In this document: positions 1 to 8,158 of the stretch, in pieces
Position numbering within the stretch: position 1 is the stretch's first letter
Layout of the letters: each line of letters begins with the position of its first letter
Origin: Alphaproteobacteria bacterium
GTDB lineage: Bacteria > Pseudomonadota > Alphaproteobacteria > UBA8366
Direction of reading: 5' to 3'
NCBI GenBank assembly: GCA_028281325.1
Contig: JANQKC010000007.1
Location: 1 to 60,692, forward strand
Length of the DNA stretch: 60,692 nucleotides
The notes under the pieces: generated by a model
Seen by the model: the letters and a program-made list of their open reading frames with translations, nothing else
Database searches by the model: none
Told to the model about the DNA's origin: nothing
Translations under genes and position numbers: made by a program

Positions 1-1297
1 CACGCGTCAGGCGAACCGCGACAAGGGCAACCGTACGCCGCACGAAGCCTTCGGCAACAGCCCGGACGGATATCCATGGGACGATATCGTCGCGCGCGCG
101 GGCGATCTGCGCTACCGGAAACGGTGGCGGTTCTGGCCCGACGCGATGCAACGCTTCGAGGGCGAGAACGACTTCCTCGCCCGCCAATTGAACGATACGC
201 GCTACATCGCGCGGATCGCGCGCGAGTATCTCGAATGCGTGGCCGAGAAAAACAGGATTTGGGTCGTTACCGGCCATCTCACGGCCCTGTTGCGCGGCTT
301 TTGGGGCCTCAACGGCATTCTGCGCGGCCACAACCTGGAAGAGGCCGAGCGTCCCGCGCGCAAGCTTCGCGACGACCACCGCCACCATGCCATTGACGCC
401 ATCGTCATCGCCATGACGAACCGTTCGATGCTGCAAAAAGTCTCGCGCGAAGCGCGCCGCGCGGAAGACATGGACTTGGCGCGGTTATTCCCGGAGGGAA
501 TCGATCCGTGGGACGGATTCCGCGATGCGGTGAAGGACAGCATAGCGGAAATCGTCGTGTCGCACCGCAGGCGACAAAAGGACCAAGGCCAACTCCACAA
601 CGAAACCGCCTATGGCGTCGTGACGCCCGCCAACGAAAAAGGCGTGAGCACGGTCGTCCGCCGCATCGGCGTCGACGCGATCAAGACCCGCAAGACGGTC
701 GACGCAATTCGAGGCGGCGACATTCGCGGCGCGCTGCTGCGGGAGATCGAGGGGCAGCCCGAAACGGAGATCAGCGCCCTCGTCGCCGGGTGGTGCGGCG
801 CGCGCGGCATACGCCGTCTTCGGATTCTGGAAAACCTCTCCGTCGTGCCGATCCGCGACGCGCGCGGGCGCGTCTACAAGGGCTACAAGGGCGACAGCAA
901 CGCCTATTACGACATCTACCTGAACCCGAAGACCGGCAAGTGGGACGGCGAGATCGTTTCGACCTTCGATGCGAACCAAAAAAATTTCCTGCCCGAATGG
1001 CGGAAACGACATCCAACGACGCGGCTCGTCATGCGCCTGCGGCGGCAAGACATGATCGAACTCGATGCCGGCGGCGCGCGCCTCATCATGCGGGTGCAGA
1101 AGATTTCAAAGGGCAAGATTACATTGGCGCCTCACAATGAAGCCAATGTGGATCATCGCGCCCGTGGCAAGGATGACGCATTTGAGTTCGTTACCAGAAG
1201 TCCGTCCGCCCTGGAAAAAGCGCACGCCGTTTTCGTCCATGTCAGCCCGGCGGGATTGATTTCGCGCCGCAACCGTAGCGGCGGCGCGTCATGCTAG
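1..1297 (+). CDS. cas9: Cas9 (type II-C), C-terminal part, 5' end outside window
   Basis: This frame is open from the first bases of the window, so it is the 3' part of a larger gene; about 431 residues are visible. The visible protein begins at the end of the HNH domain (ANRDKGN, whose Asn fits the last HNH residue). It continues with ARQLNDTRYIAR and VTGHLTALLR, then the third RuvC motif HRHHAIDA, with the His-His-Ala-x-Asp codons at about 383-397, and GQLHNETAYG. These are typical Cas9 landmarks. The remainder is the C-terminal PAM-interacting region. Cas9 is the RNA-guided double-strand DNA nuclease of type II CRISPR. The stop codon overlaps the start of cas1 by 7 bp, so the genes are co-transcribed and probably translationally coupled. 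No frameshift is seen. The organisation with no csn2 or cas4 and the repeat type fit subtype II-C. Confidence 0.95.
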   Translation, partial: TRQANRDKGNRTPHEAFGNSPDGYPWDDIVARAGDLRYRKRWRFWPDAMQRFEGENDFLARQLNDTRYIARIAREYLECVAEKNRIWVVTGHLTALLRGFWGLNGILRGHNLEEAERPARKLRDDHRHHAIDAIVIAMTNRSMLQKVSREARRAEDMDLARLFPEGIDPWDGFRDAVKDSIAEIVVSHRRRQKDQGQLHNETAYGVVTPANEKGVSTVVRRIGVDAIKTRKTVDAIRGGDIRGALLREIEGQPETEISALVAGWCGARGIRRLRILENLSVVPIRDARGRVYKGYKGDSNAYYDIYLNPKTGKWDGEIVSTFDANQKNFLPEWRKRHPTTRLVMRLRRQDMIELDAGGARLIMRVQKISKGKITLAPHNEANVDHRARGKDDAFEFVTRSPSALEKAHAVFVHVSPAGLISRRNRSGGASC

Positions 1298-2229
1298 GGC
1301 AAATCGTCGAGATCGCGGAATCGGCCAGACACCTGTCGCTGCATCGCGGGTTCATGAAGGTATCGCACCAGGGCGAAACCCTCGGCTTGGTGCCGCTGGA
1401 TGAAATCCTCGGCGTTGTCGTCAGCGGCCATGGAACGACTCATTCCACCAATCTGCTCGCCAAATTCGCCGAACTGGGGATCGGGTTTTGCGTTTGCGGG
1501 CGAAACTTCACGCCGGTATCGATGATGCTTCCGGTCGACGGCAATGTGGCGCAGAGCCACCGCTTCCGGCTGCAATTCGAGTGCAAACGCCCGCTCCGGA
1601 AACGCCTGTGGGCGTCGATCGTGCGCGCGAAAATCGATGCCCAAATAAAAACGCTCGACCGCGCCGGGACGGCCGACGCCCAACGGGCGATGCGCCGTCT
1701 TGATCGACTGCGGGCGAAAGTGCGGTCGGGCGATCCGGATAACATGGAAGCACAGGCGGCCCGGTTTTACTGGCCCGCCCTGTTGGGACCCGATTTCACC
1801 CGCCGCCAGGAAGAGCCCGGGCTGAACGGCTTGTTGAACTACGGTTACGCAATCATCCGAAGTTGCATGGCCCGCGCTGTTTTGGGTGCGGGCCTGCATC
1901 CGACATTGGGTCTCAATCACGCGGGTCCCACGAACCCGATGTGTCTGGTCGACGATTTCATGGAGCCGTACCGTCCGATCTGCGACCTGATCGTGCATGG
2001 GCTGGCGGCGCGCAACAGGTCCGACGTTACGCCGGACACCAAACGAACGCTTGCCGCCATGACCGCGATGGACATCCCGGGCCCACGGGGCGTCACGACC
2101 CTGTTCACCGCGATGTGCGACACCGCCTTGTCCTACGTCTATGTGATGGACGGCAGCGCAAAGAACCTGGCGTTTCCCGACTTTCCCAGCGACTTGTCTT
2201 TCGCCGCGCTTTACGATGACCATTCTTAG
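1291..2229 (+). CDS. cas1: CRISPR-associated integrase Cas1 (type II)
   Basis: A 312-residue protein of the usual type II Cas1 length. Cas1 with Cas2 inserts new spacers at the leader end of the array. The expected metal-binding residues are visible: Glu153 in NMEAQAARFYW, His210 in LGLNHAGP and Glu225 in LVDDFMEPYRP. The N-terminal beta domain (about 1-90) precedes the helical catalytic domain. The ATG lies inside the 3' end of cas9 and the stop overlaps cas2 by 14 bp, so cas9-cas1-cas2 form a tight operon. All catalytic residues are intact, so adaptation should be functional. Confidence 0.97.
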   Translation: MLGQIVEIAESARHLSLHRGFMKVSHQGETLGLVPLDEILGVVVSGHGTTHSTNLLAKFAELGIGFCVCGRNFTPVSMMLPVDGNVAQSHRFRLQFECKRPLRKRLWASIVRAKIDAQIKTLDRAGTADAQRAMRRLDRLRAKVRSGDPDNMEAQAARFYWPALLGPDFTRRQEEPGLNGLLNYGYAIIRSCMARAVLGAGLHPTLGLNHAGPTNPMCLVDDFMEPYRPICDLIVHGLAARNRSDVTPDTKRTLAAMTAMDIPGPRGVTTLFTAMCDTALSYVYVMDGSAKNLAFPDFPSDLSFAALYDDHS

Positions 2230-2542
2230 CGGATATCGGCTGATGTGGGTGTTCGCCTTCTTCGACTTGCCCGTTGTCACAAAGGGCCAACGCAAGGACG
2301 CGACCAGGTTTCGAAACCATCTGTTGGATTTGGGCTTCGAAATGGTGCAACTTTCCGTGTATGCGCGCCATTGTTCCAGCAAGGAACGCGCGGAAGCGGT
2401 AATCGGGAAAATCAGAGCCAAAGTGCCGCAGGAAGGAAAAGTAAAAGTCTTGACCATTACCGACAAGCAATTCGGCAACATTGTCCATCTCGGAAGTCGC
2501 AGTGAAAATTCCGCCCGTAACGGCCAATTGACGCTGTTCTGA
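2216..2542 (+). CDS. cas2: CRISPR-associated protein Cas2
   Basis: A 108-residue Cas2 with the ferredoxin-like start LMWVFAFFDLP, where Asp17 is the conserved acidic residue after the first strand. It then has the family features TRFRNHLLDLGF, QLSVYARHC, and near the C-terminus GKVKVLTITDKQF. Cas2 dimers bridge two Cas1 dimers in the spacer integration complex. It starts within the 3' end of cas1 and is the last cas gene. Only 66 bp separate its stop codon from the first CRISPR repeat. No csn2 or cas4 follows, consistent with subtype II-C. Confidence 0.96.
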   Translation: MTILSGYRLMWVFAFFDLPVVTKGQRKDATRFRNHLLDLGFEMVQLSVYARHCSSKERAEAVIGKIRAKVPQEGKVKVLTITDKQFGNIVHLGSRSENSARNGQLTLF

Positions 2543-2565
2543 TGACCATTTACCGCGTCGTCAAA

Positions 2566-2608
2566 AGACCCGAAAACGACCATTTTTCAATGGATTGTTT
2601 TCGGGTCT
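2566..2608 (-). terminator. Palindrome between cas2 and first repeat, terminator-like for minus-strand array transcripts
   Basis: A perfect 12-bp inverted repeat (AGACCCGAAAAC at 2566-2577 and GTTTTCGGGTCT at 2597-2608) encloses a second small stem, CCAT/ATGG (2580-2583 and 2590-2593). The right arm ends on the base before repeat 1. Read on the minus strand, the stem is followed by TTTT, so it resembles an intrinsic terminator for transcripts leaving the array towards cas2. On the plus strand no T run follows. It could also be a leader element recognised during spacer integration. The hairpin is seen directly; its function is inferred. Confidence 0.6.
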
Positions 2609-4427
2609 AGATTAGCACTCTGGAAAGCGCGGGCCTACAGCAACATGCCGAGGATGTTCTGATCCACAAACGACAGATTAGCACTCTGGAAAGCGCGGGC
2701 CTACAGCAACTGTGCAGGGTGGCGGGACGGCCAGATAACGAGATTAGCACTCTGGAAAGCGCGGGCCTACAGCAACGTATGGATACCGCTGTGTATGCCG
2801 GAAACTAGATTAGCACTCTGGAAAGCGCGGGCCTACAGCAACGCGCTCAGGTGTCGAGCGTTATCGAGGCGAAGATTAGCACTCTGGAAAGCGCGGGCCT
2901 ACAGCAACTCATTATCGAGTCCATGACCGAGGGCCGTAAGATTAGCACTCTGGAAAGCGCGGGCCTACAGCAACGCAATCGCGAACTTCCAATTGATCGA
3001 CGGCAGATTAGCACTCTGGAAAGCGCGGGCCTACAGCAACCCAAGAAACGCAGCCCGCTCACTAAGGGTGAGATTAGCACTCTGGAAAGCGCGGGCCTAC
3101 AGCAACGAATACACCACATGAGCATCCGACAGCCGCAGATTAGCACTCTGGAAAGCGCGGGCCTACAGCAACATCCCAGCAGTACGGCATCACCGACGTA
3201 ACAGATTAGCACTCTGGAAAGCGCGGGCCTACAGCAACGCTTCCAGCAAACTCAAGCTCATGGCCTGAAGATTAGCACTCTGGAAAGCGCGGGCCTACAG
3301 CAACCGCGGGCCGGCGCGGTGCAAGTTACGGTTCAGATTAGCACTCTGGAAAGCGCGGGCCTACAGCAACCCGAAGACGAGAAGGGCGGCCGGCTGTCGA
3401 AGATTAGCACTCTGGAAAGCGCGGGCCTACAGCAACTGGCCAAGCCGGACATCCTACCGTCATCGCAGATTAGCACTCTGGAAAGCGCGGGCCTACAGCA
3501 ACGGCGGGCGCCCACGCCCACGGTTCGGCACGAGATTAGCACTCTGGAAAGCGCGGGCCTACAGCAACAAACACCCGTTCGTTGTCCGACAGGTCCTCAG
3601 ATTAGCACTCTGGAAAGCGCGGGCCTACAGCAACTCTTTCGCCTTCCTTTCTTATAAGGCATGGAGATTAGCACTCTGGAAAGCGCGGGCCTACAGCAAC
3701 TGGTTAGGGTCAAGGGAGAGAACTGATGGGAGATTAGCACTCTGGAAAGCGCGGGCCTACAGCAACGGGATCGTCCACCAAGCTGGTCTGCCGCGAAGAT
3801 TAGCACTCTGGAAAGCGCGGGCCTACAGCAACCCCAATAGGTCTGGCCCACGCTCTCCCGCTCAGATTAGCACTCTGGAAAGCGCGGGCCTACAGCAACG
3901 TCGTGGGCCGAACCTTGATGATGAAATCCAGATTAGCACTCTGGAAAGCGCGGGCCTACAGCAACTGATGGTGTGGCTGGTGCCGCGCTCGGTCTAGATT
4001 AGCACTCTGGAAAGCGCGGGCCTACAGCAACTACAAGTTCACAACCTCAAAACTGCCAAACAGATTAGCACTCTGGAAAGTGCGGGCCTACAGCAACGAA
4101 AAGCAGTTTCGTCAGCGTGTTGTTCGCAGATTAGCACTCTGGAAAGTGCGGGCCTACAGCAACGACGGTACTGGATTTGAAATGCCGTGTCCGAGATTAG
4201 CACTCTGGAAAGTGCGGGCCTACAGCAACCTCGCGCAATCCGTAACTTCGTCCCTAGCGAGATTAGCACTCCGGAAAGTGCGGGCCTACAGCAACTCCAA
4301 TGCGATCGCCTCGCCGACGATCTTGAGATTAGCACTCTGGAAAGTGCGGGCCTACAGCAACACCAGATGCAAGGTTGGATCACACCGGGGGAGATCAGCA
4401 CTCTGGAAAGTGCCGGCCTACACCACC
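2609..4427 (-). CRISPR. Type II-C CRISPR array, 28 repeats of 36 bp, 27 spacers
   Basis: The repeat begins AGATTAGCACTCTGG and ends GGGCCTACAGCAAC as read on the plus strand. Repeats start at 2609 and recur every 66 bp. All spacers are 30 bp except the one at 3833-3863, which is 31 bp. Repeats 1-22 are identical. Repeats 23-27 (from 4062) carry C to T at repeat position 20, repeat 26 also has T to C at position 13, and repeat 28 (4392-4427) has five mismatches. The decay places the old end on the right and the new, leader end beside cas2. The minus-strand repeat begins GTTGCTGTAGG and ends GAGTGCTAATCT, like known II-C repeats beginning GTTG and ending TGCTACAAT, so crRNAs are inferred to be made from the minus strand. 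No tracrRNA anti-repeat was recognised in the window. Confidence 0.98.
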
Positions 4428-5635
4428 CCGCGCGACCGCAGATCCTCCACCGCGGCCGCATCCATCCCGAGATACTCGCCGAGCAGGTCTTCGGTATGCT
4501 GGCCCAGGGTCGGCGGGGATTGGCGGTAGCTGACCGGGGTGCCGGACATCTTGATCGGGCTGGCGATCAGCTTGGCCGGGCGGCCGCCGGTCGCCGGGTG
4601 GTCCATCTCGATCACCATCTCGCGCGCCTTGACCTGCGGGTCGTCGAACACGTCGCTCAATTCGTTGATCGGGCCGCAGCCGATCTTGTGCTTCTCCAGG
4701 TTTTCGATCCACCAGGCCGACGGCTTCGCGCGGGTGATCCCGTTCAACGTCTCGGTCACGGCGTCCCGGTTGCGCACGCGTGCGACCGCCGTGTTGAAGC
4801 GGTCGTCGTCCAGCAAATTCTCGCAGCCCGCCACCTTGCAGAACCGCTCGAAGGTCGGGTCGTTGCCGACCGACAGCACGAAATAGCCGTCCGCCGACGG
4901 CATCACCTGATAGGGCACGATGTTCGGGTGCTGGTTGCCCAGGCGGTCGGGGTTTTCGCCAGTCGCCAGGTAGTTCATGCCCTGGTTGGCGAGCCAGGCG
5001 ACATGCGCGTCCAGCATGCTGATGTCGAGATGCTGCCCCTCGCCGGTGAGCTGTTGGTGGCGGACGGCGGCGAGGATCGCCACGGCCGCATACATGCCGG
5101 ACATCAGGTCGGCGATCGACACGCCCACCTTCATCGGCTCGCCCGCCGGCTCGCCGGTCAAGCTCATCACCCCGCCCATCGCCTGGATCAAGGCATCATA
5201 GGCCGGGCGCGCCGCATAGGGGCCGGTGTGGCCGAAGCCGGTGACCGAACAGTAGATCAGGCGCGGATGCGCCGTCTTCAGGTCGTCATAGCCGAGGCCG
5301 TATTTCGCGAGCGTGCCGGTCTTGAAATTCTCGGCCAGGATATCGGCCTTGGCGACGAGGCGTTTGGCGATGTCCTGTCCTTCCGGATCGCTGAGGTTCA
5401 GCGTCATCGACCGCTTGTTCCGGTTCGTCCCCGCGAAATAGGCGCTTTCCTCGCTGTCCGCGCCGTCGGGCAGCGGCAGGTAGGGCGGCGCGAAATTGCG
5501 GGTGTCGTCGCCGACGCCGGGCCGCTCGATCTTGATCACCTCGGCGCCCAGGTCGCCAAGAATCTGCGTACAGTGCGGCCCCGCGAGAATGCGCGTCAGG
5601 TCGAACACAACCAAGCCGGTGAGCGGACCCTTCAT
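4418..5635 (-). CDS. CoA-transferase, CaiB/BaiF family (class III)
   Basis: A 405-residue class III CoA-transferase, which moves CoA between organic acids through an aspartyl-CoA intermediate. The start GLVVFDLTRILAGP, the block GAEVIKIERPGVGD and the nucleophile region GVSIADLMSG (Asp176) are family landmarks. Length and C-terminus (GVV) are normal. The ATG has a good upstream AAAGGAAA. The acid substrate cannot be assigned (formyl-, succinyl- or crotonobetainyl-type enzymes look alike). The stop codon lies inside the last degenerate CRISPR repeat, so the two features overlap by 10 bp. No terminator separates this gene from the array, so read-through into the array is possible. Confidence 0.9.
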   Translation of the reverse strand: MKGPLTGLVVFDLTRILAGPHCTQILGDLGAEVIKIERPGVGDDTRNFAPPYLPLPDGADSEESAYFAGTNRNKRSMTLNLSDPEGQDIAKRLVAKADILAENFKTGTLAKYGLGYDDLKTAHPRLIYCSVTGFGHTGPYAARPAYDALIQAMGGVMSLTGEPAGEPMKVGVSIADLMSGMYAAVAILAAVRHQQLTGEGQHLDISMLDAHVAWLANQGMNYLATGENPDRLGNQHPNIVPYQVMPSADGYFVLSVGNDPTFERFCKVAGCENLLDDDRFNTAVARVRNRDAVTETLNGITRAKPSAWWIENLEKHKIGCGPINELSDVFDDPQVKAREMVIEMDHPATGGRPAKLIASPIKMSGTPVSYRQSPPTLGQHTEDLLGEYLGMDAAAVEDLRSRGVV

Positions 5636-5751
5636 TGTTTCTTTTCCTTTCTATGCCTGTATTGTTGGCTCGTCCTTCTTACCCATCGGCGCGGCCCACG
5701 ACAAGGCGTCGCGGCGACCGGGGTCCGGACTTCGGCGCGAAAGGTCGGTTC

Positions 5752-7083
5752 TTGAACGTCATCTTCTTCGCCATCGTGTTCGTTTCCTTCCTGATCGCGG
5801 GGTATCGGCAGATCGCCGTCCCGTATGCCGCGGGCGAGCCGACGCCGATGGACGTCCTGTCGACCGGCACCATCGAGGCGGCGAAAGGCTCGGTCACGCT
5901 GGCGCTCGGCCTGATCGGCGTGATGGCGCTGTTCCTCGGCCTGATGAAGGTCGCCGAGGCGGGCGGGTTGCTGACCATCATCGCGCGGCTGATGCGGCCG
6001 ATCATGGTGCGGCTGTTCCCGGACGTCCCGGCGGAACATCCAGCGATGGGCGCGATCATCATGAACCTGTCGGCCAACGTCATGGGCCTCGGCAACGCGG
6101 CGACGCCGTTCGGCATCCGGGCGATGCAGGAACTCGACAAGCTGAACCCCGTGAAAGGCACGGCGACGAACTCGATGGCGCTGTTCCTCGCCATCAACAC
6201 GTCGAGCATCACGGTGCTGCCGACCGGCGTCATCGCGCTGCGGGCGGCCGCCGGATCGGACGATCCCGCCGGGATCCTGCCGACGACGCTGTTCGCCACG
6301 GTCTGTTCGACGATCGTCGCCATCACCGCCGCCAAACTGTACGGCCGCTATTGGCCGGCGACCCCACCCAGCGCCATGGAAGCGGCGACGGCGGCGGACG
6401 ACGCGGCGAAACCGGAAGGCGACGTCGAAACCCAAAACGAGGCGGTCGCCGACGCGGCGGCCAGCGTTTCCGGCGCGGAATCCTATCCGCTCTGGGCCAC
6501 GGCGACGGCCATCCTCGCCGTGCTGGCGCTGATCCCGTTGTCCATCCTGTACGGCCGCGCGATCTCGCCGTGGATCATCCCGGGTCTGATCGTCACGCTG
6601 CTCGGCTTCGGCGTCCTGCGCCGGGTGCCGATCTACGAGGTCTTCGTCGAGGGCGCGAAGGACGGGTTCCAGGTCGCCATCCGCATCATCCCGTATCTCG
6701 TCGCCATCCTGGTCGCCGTCGGCATGTTCCGGTCGAGCGGCGCGATGGAATTGCTGATCGGCCCGCTCGGCGGCCTGACGGAGCTTGTCGGCCTGCCGGC
6801 CGAGGCGCTGCCGATGGCGTTGCTGCGCCCGTTGTCCGGCTCCGGCGCGTATGGCTATCTCAGCGCGATCATCCAGGACCCGGCGATCGGTCCCGACAGC
6901 TACACCGGCTTCCTGGTCAGCACCTTGCAAGGATCGACGGAGACGACCTTCTACGTCCTCGCCGTCTATTTCGGCGCGGTGCAGATACGCCGGATCCGCC
7001 ACGCCCTCGCCGCCGGATTGACAGCGGATTTCGCCGGGATCGTCGCCGCGGTCTTCATCTGCACGCTGCTTTTCGCGGCCTGA
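5752..7083 (+). CDS. SpmA/SpmB-type nucleoside-recognition (Gate) membrane protein, fused
   Basis: A hydrophobic protein with two Gate/nucleoside-recognition halves, matching a fusion of the SpmA and SpmB families. The first half carries HPAMGAIIMNLSANVMGLGNAATPFG and NTSSITVLPTGVIALR. The second half carries RPLSGSGAYG and GSTETTFYVLAVYFG. A charged Ala/Glu-rich linker lies near residues 205-245. The family was named in Bacillus sporulation but is common in non-sporulating bacteria, where its role (possibly small-molecule transport) is unknown. I chose the TTG at 5752 (443 residues), which has AAAGG upstream and gives the usual MNVIFF start. An ATG at 5653 is in frame but lacks a ribosome site. 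It is divergent from the CoA-transferase gene. Confidence 0.8.
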   Translation: MNVIFFAIVFVSFLIAGYRQIAVPYAAGEPTPMDVLSTGTIEAAKGSVTLALGLIGVMALFLGLMKVAEAGGLLTIIARLMRPIMVRLFPDVPAEHPAMGAIIMNLSANVMGLGNAATPFGIRAMQELDKLNPVKGTATNSMALFLAINTSSITVLPTGVIALRAAAGSDDPAGILPTTLFATVCSTIVAITAAKLYGRYWPATPPSAMEAATAADDAAKPEGDVETQNEAVADAAASVSGAESYPLWATATAILAVLALIPLSILYGRAISPWIIPGLIVTLLGFGVLRRVPIYEVFVEGAKDGFQVAIRIIPYLVAILVAVGMFRSSGAMELLIGPLGGLTELVGLPAEALPMALLRPLSGSGAYGYLSAIIQDPAIGPDSYTGFLVSTLQGSTETTFYVLAVYFGAVQIRRIRHALAAGLTADFAGIVAAVFICTLLFAA

Positions 7084-7193
7084 CCCCGGCAAATTTTTCC
7101 GGCGTCCGACGATCAGCGGAACCGCCACGGCCGATGCATCGCCAAATTGCCGCCCGCCACCGAACATAAACGGTCATTCCTCGATAAATTTCA

Positions 7194-7216
7194 GCCAGTT
7201 ACGGGAATTGACTGGC
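7194..7216. promoter_or_regulatory. Small inverted repeat upstream of the cysteine-cluster gene
   Basis: GCCAGT at 7194-7199 and ACTGGC at 7211-7216 are perfect complements with an 11-base centre. The right arm overlaps TTGACT, a possible -35 box about 65 bp before the next start codon. An operator or a chance match are both possible. Confidence 0.25.
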
Positions 7217-7275
7217 AACCGGCAGGTTTCTTGCATTTAACGGCATAGAATTGCGTTAGGTGGAGATAGAGGCAG

Positions 7276-8106
7276 ATGCAAGCACAGGCACTCAAGCAAG
7301 AACCGACACTCAATGAAATCCTGGCGGTCGACTCCGAGGAGCTGGCCGAGCGGATGCTCGAACCGGCGACGATGCAGGCGATCTATGAAGATACCGCGGA
7401 TATCATCTCGCGAAGCCGCACGCCGGACAGTCTCTACGCCCTGGTACAGAACGCCATCAAGACGATGGGCGAGGTCTGGGGCAATCTGGCCGACGAGTCC
7501 GAGCCGGCCGCCTGCCGCAAGGGATGTTCCATGTGCTGCCATCAGTCCGTGATGGTCACCGCGCCGGAGGTCCTGCACACCGTCAAACTGCTGCGCGACA
7601 ACCTGAGCGAGGCCGAGATCGACCAGCTCCAGGCCCGGGTCGCCGCGCGCGCCAGTGAAATCGAAGGCCGGTCCAGCAACGAACGCATGGACAGCCGGAT
7701 CGCCTGCGCCTTCCTCGTCGACGATATCTGCTCGATCTATCCAGCGCGCCCGCTGCAATGCCGCGGCGGTTATTCCGAGGACGTCGAATATTGCCGCAGC
7801 CTGTTCGAAGACCGCGAAACGACGCAAGCGGCCGTTGCCGACGGCAGCATGGACGGTCGTTACCTGTTGGTTCCGAAAATGCTGTATGACAGCGCGCAGA
7901 TCGGCATGGCCGGGGCGCTGAAGGCCGAAGGGCTCACCGCGGACCCGCTCGAATTCACCGCCGCCATGGCGATCGCCCTCGCCGATCCCAACATCACCGA
8001 AAAATGGCTGCGCGGCTGGCCGGTCTTCGATGGCGCGCGGCTCGTCCGTCACACCACCGCCGCCGAGGGCGAGCAGTACATCACGGAAGCCGCCGGAACC
8101 GCCTAA
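7276..8106 (+). CDS. YkgJ-family cysteine-cluster protein
   Basis: A 276-residue protein with the CxxxCxxCC cluster typical of the YkgJ/UPF0153 family: Cys80, Cys84, Cys87 and Cys88 in ACRKGCSMCCHQ. Later cysteines follow in IACAF, DICSIYPARPLQCRGGY and VEYC. The spacing suggests binding of zinc or an iron-sulfur cluster. No signal peptide or membrane segment is seen, so it is probably cytoplasmic. It is monocistronic with GGTGGAG upstream of the ATG. The exact activity of the family is not known and the neighbours give no clear hint. Confidence 0.82.
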   Translation: MQAQALKQEPTLNEILAVDSEELAERMLEPATMQAIYEDTADIISRSRTPDSLYALVQNAIKTMGEVWGNLADESEPAACRKGCSMCCHQSVMVTAPEVLHTVKLLRDNLSEAEIDQLQARVAARASEIEGRSSNERMDSRIACAFLVDDICSIYPARPLQCRGGYSEDVEYCRSLFEDRETTQAAVADGSMDGRYLLVPKMLYDSAQIGMAGALKAEGLTADPLEFTAAMAIALADPNITEKWLRGWPVFDGARLVRHTTAAEGEQYITEAAGTA

Positions 8107-8158
8107 TACAAGGCTAATCCCCGGCCAGGTTATCCCCCGGACGGTGCGTGTTCAGCCA

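Noticed and set aside
2851..3657. Open frames through the CRISPR array with repeated ISTLESAGLQQ text, on both strands
   Set aside because: The 66-bp period keeps one frame open by chance. The text is the translated repeat, and there is no ribosome site or independent protein signal.
4392..4427. Degenerate last repeat as a tracrRNA anti-repeat
   Set aside because: Sequence to its right is the CoA-transferase coding region, with no tail or terminator. The five mismatches fit normal decay of the oldest repeat.
5632..7167. Very long antisense ORFs such as 5632-7167, 18478-19740, 42317-44122 and 30548-32176
   Set aside because: They are Asp/Arg/His-rich shadows opposite well-supported genes, caused by high GC at third codon positions.
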